A stretch of DNA of 64,000 nt from Rhodospirillales bacterium (GTDB taxonomy: Bacteria > Pseudomonadota > Alphaproteobacteria > Rhodospirillales > Casp-alpha2). The notes below the pieces were generated by a model. The model searched no databases and was not told the origin of the DNA. It saw nothing but the letters and a program-made list of their open reading frames with translations. Position 1 is the stretch's first letter. Every line of letters begins with the position of its first letter. The DNA lies in contig JAEPMA010000005.1 in NCBI GenBank assembly GCA_017644185.1, forward strand, positions 248,001 through 312,000, in the 5' to 3' direction. The translations under genes were made by a program, and so were the position numbers. Of the stretch, positions 8,909 through 20,518 are shown piece after piece.

Positions 8909-10084
8909 GTGTCATCCAACAATAATCCATCGGTCGTCTCGAAGCAGCAGGTGGCCCGTGCGACCGCCGACCCGGACAACTTCCTGTCGCCGATCGAGGA
9001 CATCATCGAAGATGCCCGCAACGGCCGCATGTTCATCATGGTGGACGACGAGGAGCGGGAAAACGAGGGCGATCTGGTGATCCCGGCGCAAATGGCGACG
9101 CCGGACGTGATCAACTTCATGGCCAAGTTCGGGCGCGGTTTGATCTGCCTCGCGCTGACGTCGGACCGGGTCAAAGAGCTTGAACTGCCGGCCATGTCCC
9201 GCCGCAACGGATCGCGCCACCAGACGGCCTTCACCGTCTCGATCGAAGCGCGCGAAGGCGTCACCACGGGCATTTCCGCCTCCGACCGGGCGCGCACCAT
9301 CGCCGTCGCCATCGATCCGACCAAAAGTGCGCAGGATATCGCCTCCCCGGGGCACGTGTTTCCGCTCGAAGCGCGCGACGGCGGCTCGCTGATCCGCGCC
9401 GGACATACAGAAGCGGCAGTCGATATCTCGCGTCTGGCGGGCCTCAATCCATCCGGTGTGATCTGCGAGATCATGAACGAGGACGGCACCATGTCGCGGC
9501 TGCCCGATCTCGTCACCTTCGCGCAGTATCATGGCCTTAAAATCGGCACCATCGCCGATCTGATCGCGTACCGGCTCAGAAATGACCGGGTCGTCGAGAA
9601 AACCGCGGAAATGGATTTTCAAAGCCGCTTCGGCGGTGACTGGAAAATGTGTGTTTACGTCAACAAGGTCGCGTACGCAGAGCATATTGCGCTGGTTAAA
9701 GGCGACCTTTCGGGCGACACACCGGTCATGGTCCGTATGCATGCCCTGAACGTATTGGACGATGTTCTCGGCGACGCCGAGAGCGGCAAGAGCGGCGACC
9801 TGCAGCAGGCCATGAAGATGATCGATGACGCGGGCAGGGGTGCTGTCGTCCTTATCCGGGAACCATATCCGAAATCACTCTCGGATCGCGTCCGCGCCCG
9901 CCTCGGCGAACCAGCAGAGGGACAGAAAGAGCTTCGCGACTATGGCGTCGGCGCACAAATTCTACTCGACCTTGGTCTGCACGATTTGATTTTGCTGTCG
10001 AACACCAAGCGCACCATCGTCGGGATCGACGGCTACGACCTGAATGTTGTCGAGCAAAGGGCGATCCCGCCCGCCGGGGACTGA
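8909..10084 (+). CDS. ribB: 3,4-dihydroxy-2-butanone-4-phosphate synthase with degenerate GTP cyclohydrolase II-like domain
   Basis: The N-terminal domain (about 30-230) is an intact RibB: DDEERENEGDLV and RAGHTEAAVD are the metal/substrate motifs, so it should make DHBP from ribulose 5-phosphate. The C-terminal part (about 235-391) has the RibA fold signature, including EHIALVKGD and LRDYGVGAQIL. However, the region that should hold the three zinc cysteines has none; it reads MHALNVLDDVLGD. It therefore probably lacks GTP cyclohydrolase II activity, as in the RibBX-type proteins described in other proteobacteria. The start is GTG; the gene lies 4 bp after ribE. Confidence 0.92.
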   Translation: MSSNNNPSVVSKQQVARATADPDNFLSPIEDIIEDARNGRMFIMVDDEERENEGDLVIPAQMATPDVINFMAKFGRGLICLALTSDRVKELELPAMSRRNGSRHQTAFTVSIEAREGVTTGISASDRARTIAVAIDPTKSAQDIASPGHVFPLEARDGGSLIRAGHTEAAVDISRLAGLNPSGVICEIMNEDGTMSRLPDLVTFAQYHGLKIGTIADLIAYRLRNDRVVEKTAEMDFQSRFGGDWKMCVYVNKVAYAEHIALVKGDLSGDTPVMVRMHALNVLDDVLGDAESGKSGDLQQAMKMIDDAGRGAVVLIREPYPKSLSDRVRARLGEPAEGQKELRDYGVGAQILLDLGLHDLILLSNTKRTIVGIDGYDLNVVEQRAIPPAGD

Positions 10085-10087
10085 ACC

Positions 10088-10564
10088 ATGATATCCCAAA
10101 GCACGAACGCCAAAACGATCCTCGTGATCGAAGCCCGATATTACGAGAAAATCACCGACGACATGGTGCGCGGTGCCGAACCGGTGTTCGCCGACGCCGG
10201 CTTCAGTATCGAACGACTGCCGGTCACCGGGGTTTTTGAAGTTCCGGCGGCCTGCGAGATGGCGATCCAGGCCGGGCTGAAGGATCCGCACAAGAAATAC
10301 GCCGGTATCATGGCGATGGGATGCGTTATCCGAGGTGAGACCGACCACTATGATCACATCTGCCGCGAGGCCAGCCGCGCGTTGATGAATATCACGATGA
10401 ACCACCTGTTTCCGCTCGGCTTTGCGATATTAACCTGCGAAAACATGAAACAGGCCGAGGTGCGCGCCGATCCGGTCCAGAAGAACAAGGGTGCCGAAGC
10501 TGCGCAGGCGGTTCTCAGGATGATCGAGCTTCGCCGCCATTTCCGGGGGAGAGAGGATGGCTAG
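10088..10564 (+). CDS. ribH: 6,7-dimethyl-8-ribityllumazine synthase
   Basis: Condenses the RibD product with DHBP to form lumazine, the penultimate riboflavin step. It has 158 residues with the substrate-loop VTGVFEVPAACEMA at about 47-60 and the catalytic-histidine region RGETDHYDHIC. It follows ribB by 3 bp and overlaps nusB by 8 bp, the conserved ribH-nusB pairing. Confidence 0.95.
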   Translation: MISQSTNAKTILVIEARYYEKITDDMVRGAEPVFADAGFSIERLPVTGVFEVPAACEMAIQAGLKDPHKKYAGIMAMGCVIRGETDHYDHICREASRALMNITMNHLFPLGFAILTCENMKQAEVRADPVQKNKGAEAAQAVLRMIELRRHFRGREDG

Positions 10565-11048
10565 AGCCTACGACCCGAGACCCGCCGCAACCCGCCTGGC
10601 GGCGGTGCAGGCTGTTTATGAATTGATCATGATGAACAGCGCCGTCGACGACGTATTGGCGTCGTTCGCCGCCGAACGGTGGAAGGCCGCCGACGAAGAA
10701 GTGAACGCCGAGATGGCCCGCCCCAAGCCGGAACTCCTCAAGGAACTGGTCGGCGGCACCGCATCCAAAAAGGCGGAGATCGACGAAGCCCTGAAACCCG
10801 CAATGCTGAAAAGCCGTGGCTTCGAGGATATGGAAAGCGTGATGCAGGCGATCCTCCGCACCGCGACCTATGAACTGCTCGCCCGGCGCAATGTCCCGGC
10901 GAAAACCGTTATCGGGGCCTACACCTCTGTCGCCGACGCCTTTTTCGACGAAGACAGCCAACAGTTAAAGGTCATCGCCGGCATCCTGAACGCGGTCGCC
11001 CGCAATCTGCGGGCCGACGAGTTCACGCACACGGGTGAGACGGCCTGA
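10557..11048 (+). CDS. nusB: Transcription antitermination factor NusB
   Basis: An all-helical RNA-binding protein that works with NusE/S10 in rRNA antitermination. It has 163 residues with an N-terminal arginine-rich segment starting RPAATRLAAVQAVYE and the late helix VIGAYTSVADAFFDE that typifies the family. It overlaps ribH by 8 bp, implying coupled translation. Confidence 0.92.
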   Translation: MARAYDPRPAATRLAAVQAVYELIMMNSAVDDVLASFAAERWKAADEEVNAEMARPKPELLKELVGGTASKKAEIDEALKPAMLKSRGFEDMESVMQAILRTATYELLARRNVPAKTVIGAYTSVADAFFDEDSQQLKVIAGILNAVARNLRADEFTHTGETA

Positions 11049-11064
11049 CGTCAGACCATATCGT

Positions 11065-11134
11065 GTCACCCCGGCGAACGCCGGGGTCCAGCAATATGAA
11101 CTGATCTCTGGATTCCGGCCTGCGCCGGAATGAC
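11065..11134. repeat. Palindromic intergenic repeat, family C (two units)
   Basis: Two hairpins: ACCCCGGCGAACGCCGGGGT (11068-11087), then ATTCCGGCCTGCGCCGGAAT (11112-11131). The same two motifs recur, in the opposite order, at 34426-34500. It lies between nusB and thiL. Confidence 0.7.
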
Positions 11135-11173
11135 AATGGGGACGGTGCGGGTATAGGAGCTGAACAAACCGAC

Positions 11174-12133
11174 ATGGCCGACGAGTTCGATATCATTCAC
11201 CGTTATTTCGCGCCGCTGACCCGAGGCGACACGGCGGCTTTTGGCCTGACGGACGATGCGGCAGCGATCCCGACACGTACTGGGTATGAACACGTCGTCA
11301 CCACGGATGCGATCGTCCAGGGAGTTCATTTCCTTGAGAACGAGACGCCCGAGAACATCGCCCACCGGCTGTGCGGCAGCAATCTCTCGGATCTTGCAGC
11401 CATGGGGGCCAAACCGATCGGTTTCACATTGGCGGCGGCATGGCAAAAGGGGATCGGCCAGGGTTTTATCGAAGCCTTCGCCACGGGGCTTGGCGAATGG
11501 GTGGACGGCTTTTCATTTCCACTGCTCGGTGGCGATACCGTAACCACACCGGGGCCGATGATGTTCTCACTCACTGCTATCGGTGAAGTGGAAGCCGGTA
11601 TGGCGCTGAAGCGGGGGGGCGCGAAACCGGGGGATACGGTCTATGTCAGCGGCACCATCGGCGACGGCGCACTCGGCTTGTTGGCGGCACAGGGAAAACT
11701 CGACGATTTGCCGGACACGGATAGCGAATTTTTAAAACGTCGGTTTCGCCGTCCGTCGCCCAGAGTTTCGACAGGTAGATCACTGGTCGGCCTGGCGAGT
11801 GCGTGCATCGATATCTCGGACGGCCTGATCCAGGATCTTGGTCACATCGCCGCCGCGTCCGGGGTTTCTGTCCGGATAACTGCGGACCGGATCCCGCTAT
11901 CGAGAGCTGCCCGCGCTGCACTCGATATCGACCCGTCTTCGATCGAAACCATCCTCACCGGTGGTGATGATTACGAACTCGCCTTCACATCTTCGGAAGA
12001 ACCGGATGTGGGAGATGCCCCCCTGACCGCGATCGGGGAAGTAACGGACGGAGCGGACGTCAGAGTCACCGGTTCGGATGGAAAGGTCATGCAACTTCGA
12101 AGCGGAGGCTTCAACCATTTTGCCGGGACTTGA
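11174..12133 (+). CDS. thiL: Thiamine-monophosphate kinase
   Basis: ATP-dependent phosphorylation of thiamine phosphate to the pyrophosphate cofactor. It has 319 residues with the Mg/ATP-binding GLTDDAAAIP motif at about 25-34, the GGDTVTTPG loop and the C-terminal GGDDYELAF motif of the PurM-like ATPase family. It follows nusB after the family C repeat. Confidence 0.95.
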   Translation: MADEFDIIHRYFAPLTRGDTAAFGLTDDAAAIPTRTGYEHVVTTDAIVQGVHFLENETPENIAHRLCGSNLSDLAAMGAKPIGFTLAAAWQKGIGQGFIEAFATGLGEWVDGFSFPLLGGDTVTTPGPMMFSLTAIGEVEAGMALKRGGAKPGDTVYVSGTIGDGALGLLAAQGKLDDLPDTDSEFLKRRFRRPSPRVSTGRSLVGLASACIDISDGLIQDLGHIAAASGVSVRITADRIPLSRAARAALDIDPSSIETILTGGDDYELAFTSSEEPDVGDAPLTAIGEVTDGADVRVTGSDGKVMQLRSGGFNHFAGT

Positions 12134-12219
12134 TGCCCGGCGTATGCCCCTTATAAATTGATGCGAATCCCCGACGGGGACCGCGGCCATTCGACGGCCA
12201 TCAAACGGGATGTTGCACC

Positions 12220-12687
12220 ATGAAACGACTGGTCGTGATCTTTGCTCTCGTGCTCCTCGTGGCGGGGGCCACCATCGGTGCGATGAAGTGGTTCGGCCTC
12301 GGCCCGTTCCAAAAACCCGAAGATGAACTGGCTCAGGAGAAACCTAAAGAGATCGAGGCTCCCGAAGCCCTGTTCGTCGACGTCGAGCCGCTCCTGGTCA
12401 ACGTGGTCCAGGGAGGGGCCATCGCCACCACCATCCAGCTCGAGGTTAAACTGGAAACGGCTGGGAACGAAAACATCATTCAAATCAAAAGGATGCTGCC
12501 GCAATACAAGGATGCATTCCTGAAGGATCTGCACGCTTTTATCCCCCGCATGCTGAGCGAACTGGGCCGTATCGACCTGCCGACACTGAAGCAGCGCCTG
12601 CAACTCGTGGCGGACCGTGTGGCTGGAAGTAAGGGCGTCGTAAGGGGCGTTTTGATCCAGTCGTTACTCGACACGCCTCAGCAATAA
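12220..12687 (+). CDS. FliL-like flagellar basal body-associated protein
   Basis: A 155-residue single-pass inner-membrane protein: one N-terminal transmembrane helix (about 4-22) and then a periplasmic FliL-type domain. The motif FVDVEPLLVNVV and a long amphipathic helix mark the domain. FliL family members assist torque generation at the flagellar motor. No other flagellar gene is nearby, so it may be a second FliL paralogue or serve another membrane process. An inverted GGCCGTTTCGAGCCGGGCC structure just after the stop may terminate it. Confidence 0.7.
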   Translation: MKRLVVIFALVLLVAGATIGAMKWFGLGPFQKPEDELAQEKPKEIEAPEALFVDVEPLLVNVVQGGAIATTIQLEVKLETAGNENIIQIKRMLPQYKDAFLKDLHAFIPRMLSELGRIDLPTLKQRLQLVADRVAGSKGVVRGVLIQSLLDTPQQ

Positions 12688-12906
12688 AGCGGCCGTTTCG
12701 AGCCGGGCCGCACGCCCCGAAAAATGATATTTTCCAAATGGTTCCAGCTTGGAAAACCGTTTGTTGCTTTATCGGGAGCGTTCTGGCATTTTCCCCGCGC
12801 TTTTTGCACCGGTGACTTATTGACGTAGCTTTTGCCGATTTTTCGGCGGGCGTCCGGCACGGGGTCGGTTCGTCCAGGACCGGTGCGTATCAACGAGGGG
12901 GAGAGG

Positions 12907-15003
<2,097 letters not shown>

Positions 15004-15025
15004 GCCGGACGCGCTTCGAAAAGAA

Positions 15026-15057
15026 AAGGCCCCGGAGAAATCCGGGGCCTTTTTCTT
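15026..15057 (+). terminator. Rho-independent terminator of hppA
   Basis: AGGCCCCGGA, a GAAA-type loop, and TCCGGGGCCT form a perfect GC-rich stem followed by TTTTTCTTT. It ends hppA and may also act on the convergent bamE transcript. Confidence 0.9.
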
Positions 15058-15111
15058 TGCCGATTTACCGTGCGCCGGGCAGGGCACAAGATAGGGTGCC
15101 GTACCGCAAGT

Positions 15112-15573
15112 TTACTTGCTGCTGCCGATGTTCTTGAAGCGGTTGAAGTTGCCGACCAGCTGTTCGATCACGGTCATCTGCTTTCCGACCGTCGGCGTCT
15201 TGCGTTCAATGGGTTCAATGTCGCGCGCTACGTCCAGCCCATGCGCCTCGACATCCGTGACGACACCATCCTTGTCGAAAGTCACCAGAAGCACACTGCG
15301 TTCGCTGACGTCGCGTTCAAGAAACGCCACCGTTTCTGTGGTCTCTCCGACGTAAAGCCAGGTTTCCTTGCCGTACATGTTGATGCTGGACGGCGAGCCA
15401 AGGCTACGCTCGACTTCATCCTTTGTCGTCTTGTTGGGCTGGATGGCGGCAATCGCGTCGATATCCGGCATCACGCCCCTTTGAGCGACCCTTGGAGAGC
15501 ACGACGCAAGGCCGACCGCGCCCACGAGGACGGCAGCGGCAATAAAAGACCTTGTGATCAAGGGGTTTCGCAT
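15112..15573 (-). CDS. bamE: Outer membrane assembly lipoprotein BamE (SmpA/OmlA)
   Basis: A lipoprotein of the BAM complex that inserts beta-barrel proteins into the outer membrane. It has 153 residues, an N-terminal signal with lipobox LASC (Cys at about 25), then the SmpA/OmlA fold with the NKTTKDEVERSLGSPS segment typical of the family. It is divergent from the cytochrome bc1 chaperone gene, with about 120 bp between the starts. Confidence 0.88.
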   Translation of the reverse strand: MRNPLITRSFIAAAVLVGAVGLASCSPRVAQRGVMPDIDAIAAIQPNKTTKDEVERSLGSPSSINMYGKETWLYVGETTETVAFLERDVSERSVLLVTFDKDGVVTDVEAHGLDVARDIEPIERKTPTVGKQMTVIEQLVGNFNRFKNIGSSK

Positions 15574-15691
15574 CCTACATCATGCTCCCATGACGGTGCG
15601 GAGATGCGCGAGGCGCGATCCTGCACCGGGTGAGGGGGACAGTGCCGCCCTGACCGAAAATTGTCAATGGACCCGAGGGGGCAACGTCACC

Positions 15692-16246
15692 GTGTTTTCG
15701 CTCAAATCCCTGTTCGGACGCAAGCCGGAACTAAAAACCGCGCATGCACTTTACGCGGAAACGATCCATGCCGCCCGGAGACCCGCCATCTTCACGGAGA
15801 TGGGCGTTCCGGATACCCCTGAGGGCAGATTCGAGATCCTGGCCTTGATGGCGTTTCTGGTTTTGCGCCGGCTAAAGACCGAACATGCGGCGCGGGACGT
15901 ATCCCAGGCGTATTTCGACATCATGTTCGAGGATATCGATTCGAATCTTCGCGAACTCGGCGTCGGCGATATCAGCGTCGGCAAAAAGGTGAAAAAGCTG
16001 GCGCAGAGTTTCTACGGCCGCATCAAGGCATATGAAGACGCCCTGGCCGGGGACGAGGCCGCCCTTGAGGCCGCACTGCGCAAACACCCGTATCGGAATA
16101 TGGAACCGATGGATGCGCACGTGACGAGGCTCGCCAAGCACGTACGCCACGAAGACACCTGTCTTGCACAGCAACCCCTTCAAGCCCTGCTGGCCGGTGA
16201 GATCGCTTTTGCCGACATCGACACGGCGGAGGAGGGCGCCCTTTGA
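15692..16246 (+). CDS. Ubiquinol-cytochrome c chaperone family protein
   Basis: A CBP3/UQCC1-like assembly factor for the cytochrome bc1 complex, 184 residues. The conserved core runs from AHALYAETIHAARRP through RFEILALMAFLVLRRLK to a helical segment ending in SFYGRIKAYEDAL. The GTG at 15692 is the best start because a GAGGGGGC site lies about 10 nt upstream and no in-frame ATG fits. The gene ends in CTTTGA, where the TTG start of the next gene overlaps the stop. Confidence 0.85.
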   Translation: MFSLKSLFGRKPELKTAHALYAETIHAARRPAIFTEMGVPDTPEGRFEILALMAFLVLRRLKTEHAARDVSQAYFDIMFEDIDSNLRELGVGDISVGKKVKKLAQSFYGRIKAYEDALAGDEAALEAALRKHPYRNMEPMDAHVTRLAKHVRHEDTCLAQQPLQALLAGEIAFADIDTAEEGAL

Positions 16247-16797
16247 CCGAAGCGCCCGAATTTTCCCGGCCACACAAATCGGACGAGCTTCCCGCCAAGG
16301 GCCGCATCGTCACGCTCGACCCGTCGGCGGACGAACGGGAAGCCGTCGCCCGCCGGCTCGGCCTGGTCGCGCTCAACCGTTTCGAGGGGGAGCTGAAACT
16401 GCACCCGGAGATCGGCAGGCAGATATCCTTGCGTGGCCCGATTCGCGCGGAAATCGTCCAGTCGTGCGTCGTCACCGGCGATCCGCTGACCACAGAGGTC
16501 GCCTTCGATGTCGATCTGATATTCGCCGAAGACGCCGATCCGATGGCCGGTTTGAACATGACCGAAGAGGACGTGCTCACCGACCCGGAAATCGAAGAAC
16601 CGGATCCGATCGTCGACGGCAAGATCGATGTCGGCGAGGCCGCCGTGGAGGAACTCGCCCTTAATATCACGCCTTATCCACGCACGCCCGGCGCGGTTTT
16701 TGAGGGGATCGACACGGATGAGGACGGCAGTAATCAGCGTGAAAATCCGTTCGCGGTACTGTCATCCCTAAAAAATAAAATGAATTCAAAGGATTAA
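16243..16797 (+). CDS. YceD family protein (DUF177)
   Basis: A 184-residue protein of the YceD/DUF177 family, linked in bacteria and plastids to 23S rRNA accumulation. Most bacteria encode it immediately upstream of rpmF, exactly the arrangement here. The start is a TTG overlapping the previous stop, with a GGAGGAGGG site. The central CVVTGDPL motif and the acidic C-terminal half (EEPDPIVDG) are typical. Confidence 0.85.
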   Translation: MTEAPEFSRPHKSDELPAKGRIVTLDPSADEREAVARRLGLVALNRFEGELKLHPEIGRQISLRGPIRAEIVQSCVVTGDPLTTEVAFDVDLIFAEDADPMAGLNMTEEDVLTDPEIEEPDPIVDGKIDVGEAAVEELALNITPYPRTPGAVFEGIDTDEDGSNQRENPFAVLSSLKNKMNSKD

Positions 16798-16919
16798 GCA
16801 AAAATCTATAATTTTGGAAATGACTCAGATAATTGCGTCTCACGTCTTGCAGCGACGCCCCAAATCCATTAAGAAGGCGCGCTCGTTCGGAAACGAGCAG
16901 ATTAAAGAGGAATTCAGAT

Positions 16920-17105
16920 ATGGCCGTTCCTAAGAAGAAGGTTTCGAAATCGAAGCGCAATATGCGTCGTGCGCATCACGCGCTTGATGCGTCCAACCTC
17001 GTCGAATGCGCCAACTGCGGCGAGCACATGCGTCCGCACCACGTTTGCCAGTCTTGCGGTTCGTACAACGGCCGCGAAGTTGCCGCCGTCGAAGAGCTGG
17101 CCTAA
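16920..17105 (+). CDS. rpmF: 50S ribosomal protein L32
   Basis: A 61-residue ribosomal protein with the [21 protein letters not shown]-terminus and a zinc ribbon made of CANC and CQSC. The ATG at 16920 follows AAAGAGGAATT. It sits between the YceD gene and plsX, the standard bacterial order. Confidence 0.97.
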   Translation: MAVPKKKVSKSKRNMRRAHHALDASNLVECANCGEHMRPHHVCQSCGSYNGREVAAVEELA

Positions 17106-17180
17106 CTCCCTTTTAAGCAAGCCTTATGCCCCCTATGATGCGGGGCTAGACAATTTGGGCTCCGCGACCGGGACGAGGCA

Positions 17181-18263
17181 TTGACCACAAGCTTAACCCT
17201 TTCAATCGATGCCATGGGCGGCGACAACGCTCCCGACATGGTCATCGACGGCGTTGAGGCGGCCGCGCGGCAGAACCCAAAACTGCGGTTCCTGCTGTAC
17301 GGTGACGAAGCGCGCCTGAACGACATGCTGCAAAGCAGGCCGGCGGCGTTGGCTGCGTCCGAAGTGCGCCATGCGCCGGATGTTATCGGCAGCGGCGACA
17401 AGCCGGCCGTCGCACTGCGTGGCGGTCGCCAGTCGAGCATGCGTCTTGCGATCAACGCGGTCGGCGACGGCGAAGCGGATGCAGTGGTTTCCGCAGGCAA
17501 CACCGGTGCCCTGATGGCGATGGCGAAGTTCGTACTCAAGACGCTGCCGGGTATCGATCGGCCGGCCATCGCCACGTACTTCCCGACCATGCGCCGCGAG
17601 ACCGTAATGCTCGATCTCGGCGCCAACATTGAATGCGATGCCGACAATCTGCTGCAGTTCGCTGTCATGGGCGAGGTTTTCGCCCGCAACGTGCTGGGCT
17701 GTGAGCACCCGTCGGTGGGGTTATTGAACGTCGGCGCCGAAGATATGAAGGGCAACCAGGAAGTCCGCGGTGCCGCCGAGCTGCTGCAGCAGACGAAGCT
17801 ACCGATCCGGTTCCACGGTTTCGTCGAAGGCGACGATATCGCGAAAGGGACAGTCGACGTCATCGTCACGGATGGTTTCACCGGCAATGTCGCGCTCAAG
17901 ACCGCCGAAGGCATGGCCTCGATGTTCGGCCATTTCCTCAGAAACGCGCTGACGTCATCCATATTCGGCAAGCTGGGTGCCCTGATCGCGCGCCCGGCGC
18001 TATTGCAGTTCAAGAAGAAGTTCGATCCTCGTTTATATAACGGGGCCATGTTCGTCGGGCTCAACGGTATTTGCGTCAAAAGCCATGGCGGCACCGATGG
18101 AATCGGTTTTGCCAACGCGATTGGCGTCGCGGTCAATCTGGTCCGCAATAATTTCAACGAAGGCATCAAGGAAGACTGTGCGCAGCTCCTGGAAGACCGT
18201 GACAACGCCCAGATCGGTGGCGACGCGGACGATGTCGAAAAGCCAGAGGCTGCTGCTAGTTAA
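17181..18263 (+). CDS. plsX: Phosphate acyltransferase PlsX
   Basis: Transfers acyl groups from acyl-ACP to phosphate, giving acyl-phosphate for phosphatidic acid synthesis. It has 360 residues with the N-terminal [11 protein letters not shown] motif and the later [10 protein letters not shown] motif. The start appears to be TTG at 17181 with GGACGAGG 3 nt upstream. fabH begins 1 bp after the stop. Confidence 0.94.
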   Translation: MTTSLTLSIDAMGGDNAPDMVIDGVEAAARQNPKLRFLLYGDEARLNDMLQSRPAALAASEVRHAPDVIGSGDKPAVALRGGRQSSMRLAINAVGDGEADAVVSAGNTGALMAMAKFVLKTLPGIDRPAIATYFPTMRRETVMLDLGANIECDADNLLQFAVMGEVFARNVLGCEHPSVGLLNVGAEDMKGNQEVRGAAELLQQTKLPIRFHGFVEGDDIAKGTVDVIVTDGFTGNVALKTAEGMASMFGHFLRNALTSSIFGKLGALIARPALLQFKKKFDPRLYNGAMFVGLNGICVKSHGGTDGIGFANAIGVAVNLVRNNFNEGIKEDCAQLLEDRDNAQIGGDADDVEKPEAAAS

Positions 18264-18264
18264 C

Positions 18265-19266
18265 ATGACAATACGTTCGGAAATTCTCGGCTGCGGCTCT
18301 TATCTGCCGGAACGCTGTGTCACCAATGATGAACTCGCCAAAACCGTCGATACGTCGGACGAGTGGATCAGATCGCGCAGCGGCATCGGCCAGCGCTATA
18401 TCGCGGCGGAAGGGGAATATACCTCCGATCTTGCCCTGAATGCCGCCAAGCGCGCGTTGGAACATGCCGAGATCGACGCGACGGAAATCGACCTCGTGAT
18501 CTGCGCAACGACCACGCCCGACAACACCTTTCCATCGACGGCCGCCAAGGTTCAGCATCGCCTGGGTATGACCAACGGCGCGGCGTTCGACGTGCAGGCG
18601 GTGTGCTCGGGGTTTGTTTACGGCCTCGCGGTCGCCGACAACTTCATCAAGTGCGGCCAAGCGAAGACGGCCTTGCTGATCGGCGCCGAGACGTTTTCGA
18701 GAATCCTCGACTGGAACGACCGCTCGACCTGCGTGCTGTTCGGCGATGGTGCCGGCGCGGTCGTGATGCGCGGTCGTGATCAAGAAGACTCGACCTCCGG
18801 CGGCAACGGGAAGGGCCATAATTCGGGCCGGGGCGTCCTATCCACGCACATCCATTCCGACGGCTCCAACTACGACATTCTTTATGTCGACGGCGGGCCG
18901 TCGACAACACAGACGGTCGGCCACGTCCGCATGAACGGACGCGAGGTCTTCCGCCATGCGGTCACCAACCTGGCGTCGATCGTCGACGAAGCGCTGGAGG
19001 CAAACGGCCTCGAGCGCAGCGACATCGACTGGCTTGTCCCACACCAGGCTAACAAGCGGATTATCGACTCGACGGCCAAGAAGCTCGGCATGAGCGAGGA
19101 TCGTGTCGTATTGACGGTTGAAAAACACGCTAACACGTCTGCCGCCTCGATCCCGCTGGCACTCGACACCGCCGTCAAGGACGGCCGCATCCAGCGCGGC
19201 GATCTCGTCTTGCTCGAAGCAATGGGCGGCGGACTGACCTGGGGTGCCGGCCTGGTGCGCTGGTAA
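18265..19266 (+). CDS. fabH: 3-oxoacyl-ACP synthase III
   Basis: Starts fatty acid chains by condensing acetyl-CoA with malonyl-ACP. It has 333 residues with the full Cys-His-Asn triad: Cys in VCSGF, His in PHQAN and Asn in HANTSAAS. The ATG at 18265 directly follows the plsX stop; longer in-frame starts lie inside plsX and are rejected. Confidence 0.96.
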   Translation: MTIRSEILGCGSYLPERCVTNDELAKTVDTSDEWIRSRSGIGQRYIAAEGEYTSDLALNAAKRALEHAEIDATEIDLVICATTTPDNTFPSTAAKVQHRLGMTNGAAFDVQAVCSGFVYGLAVADNFIKCGQAKTALLIGAETFSRILDWNDRSTCVLFGDGAGAVVMRGRDQEDSTSGGNGKGHNSGRGVLSTHIHSDGSNYDILYVDGGPSTTQTVGHVRMNGREVFRHAVTNLASIVDEALEANGLERSDIDWLVPHQANKRIIDSTAKKLGMSEDRVVLTVEKHANTSAASIPLALDTAVKDGRIQRGDLVLLEAMGGGLTWGAGLVRW

Positions 19267-19384
19267 GGCAACAGCACACAATTTTTTTCTCGGCACCTCA
19301 TTGGGATATGGCATCCCACGCAATTTATTGTGTCTGTTAAGCGTCGGCACCACTAATACCTAAAAATCGGCCATCCCTTTGATA

Positions 19385-19413
19385 TTGACGGATTTCCCGG
19401 TCAAGGATACCCT
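19385..19413 (+). promoter_or_regulatory. Candidate promoter upstream of ihfA
   Basis: TTGACG at 19385-19390 and TACCCT at 19408-19413 are separated by 17 bp, a plausible sigma-70 arrangement about 35 bp before the ihfA start. The 182-bp fabH-ihfA gap otherwise holds no gene. Confidence 0.35.
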
Positions 19414-19448
19414 TTTGAGAATGACAACAAGGGGGAGGCTGCGTTGCT

Positions 19449-19769
19449 ATGACGGGCAAGACCGTAACGCGAGCTGATCTGGGCGAAGCCGTCTATCAAG
19501 AAATCGGGTTATCCCGCAACGAATCCGCCGACCTTTTGGAGAGCGTGCTCGAATACATGGCCGAAGCGCTGGTCAACGGGGAGACCGTGAAGGTGTCGTC
19601 GTTCGGCAGTTTCTCGGTTCGTGAAAAAGGCCAGCGGATCGGGCGCAACCCGAAAACCGGCGAGGAAGTGCCGATCCTGCCCCGCAAGGTGCTGGTGTTC
19701 AGGCCCTCCCAAGTTCTGAAAAGCCGTATCAATGAAATCCGAAAGCCGAGTGAAGCGGCTGAAGCTTGA
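19449..19769 (+). CDS. ihfA: Integration host factor subunit alpha
   Basis: A DNA-bending HU/IHF-family protein of 106 residues. The beta-arm signature [12 protein letters not shown], with the intercalating proline, and the [12 protein letters not shown] end identify the alpha subunit. It is followed 11 bp later by a MerR-type gene, an arrangement widely conserved in alphaproteobacteria. Confidence 0.95.
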   Translation: MTGKTVTRADLGEAVYQEIGLSRNESADLLESVLEYMAEALVNGETVKVSSFGSFSVREKGQRIGRNPKTGEEVPILPRKVLVFRPSQVLKSRINEIRKPSEAAEA

Positions 19770-19780
19770 GATGATTTCCG

Positions 19781-20263
19781 ATGAGCGATAGCTCACCAGA
19801 CGACCGCACAACGGATAAATCGGAAAAGTCGGCAAGCGCCTTTCGCACAATCAGCGAGGTGGCCGACGAGCTCGACCTGCCGCAACACGTGCTTCGGTTT
19901 TGGGAAACCAAGTTCCCTCAAGTCAAACCGATGAAACGTGGGGGCGGACGCCGTTATTACAGGCCCGATGACCTGCAGTTGCTTCGCCGCATCCGTGATC
20001 TTCTGTATGTTGACGGCTACACCATAAAAGGCGTTCAGAAACTGCTGCGCCAGAGCGGCAGCGTCCGGAATTTCGTTGCGGAGAATGAAGCAAAGATCCC
20101 GCTGGGCGAGGGGACACCCGATACCGACGAGGAAATGCCATCGCAACGCGTTTACGACGAGACGGCCATCCCTGCCGCCGACGACGACCTGCACCGTGAA
20201 TTGCGGGAAATTGTCGCTGATCTCAGGGGCCTTCACGAACAGCTCGTACAAAGCGCATCCTGA
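19781..20263 (+). CDS. MerR family transcriptional regulator
   Basis: A 160-residue regulator with an N-terminal winged HTH (about 22-90) including [22 protein letters not shown] and the wing RRYYRPDDL. The C-terminal region is acidic and short, lacking a metal- or drug-binding domain. This MerR paralogue follows ihfA in many alphaproteobacteria; its targets are unknown to me. Confidence 0.88.
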   Translation: MSDSSPDDRTTDKSEKSASAFRTISEVADELDLPQHVLRFWETKFPQVKPMKRGGGRRYYRPDDLQLLRRIRDLLYVDGYTIKGVQKLLRQSGSVRNFVAENEAKIPLGEGTPDTDEEMPSQRVYDETAIPAADDDLHRELREIVADLRGLHEQLVQSAS

Positions 20264-20421
20264 ATCTCAGCCTATAAATCGTCGTTCTGAAGTCAATTCA
20301 GAGGGACAGGCGGATTTGTATTAAACCTGCCGGATTGCTGCGGCTTTTTGTTGTACGCGGGGAACGCGACGACTATAGTCCGCCGCGCGCCGCCCCCTGA
20401 TATGACATGCGGCGCACCGGT

Positions 20422-20498
20422 CGGGAAGTAGCTCAGCCTGGTAGAGCACTGTGCTGGGGGCGCAGGGGTCGCAGGTTCGAATCCTGTCTTCCCGACCA
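20422..20498 (+). tRNA. tRNA-Pro (GGG)
   Basis: A full cloverleaf: CGGGAAG/CTTCCCG acceptor, GCTC/GAGC D-stem, anticodon stem CTGTG/CGCAG with loop CTGGGGG giving anticodon GGG, a T-arm with GGTTCGAATCC, and an encoded 3' CCA. Confidence 0.95.
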
Positions 20499-20518
20499 TT
20501 CCTTCCCAAGCACCTTTT

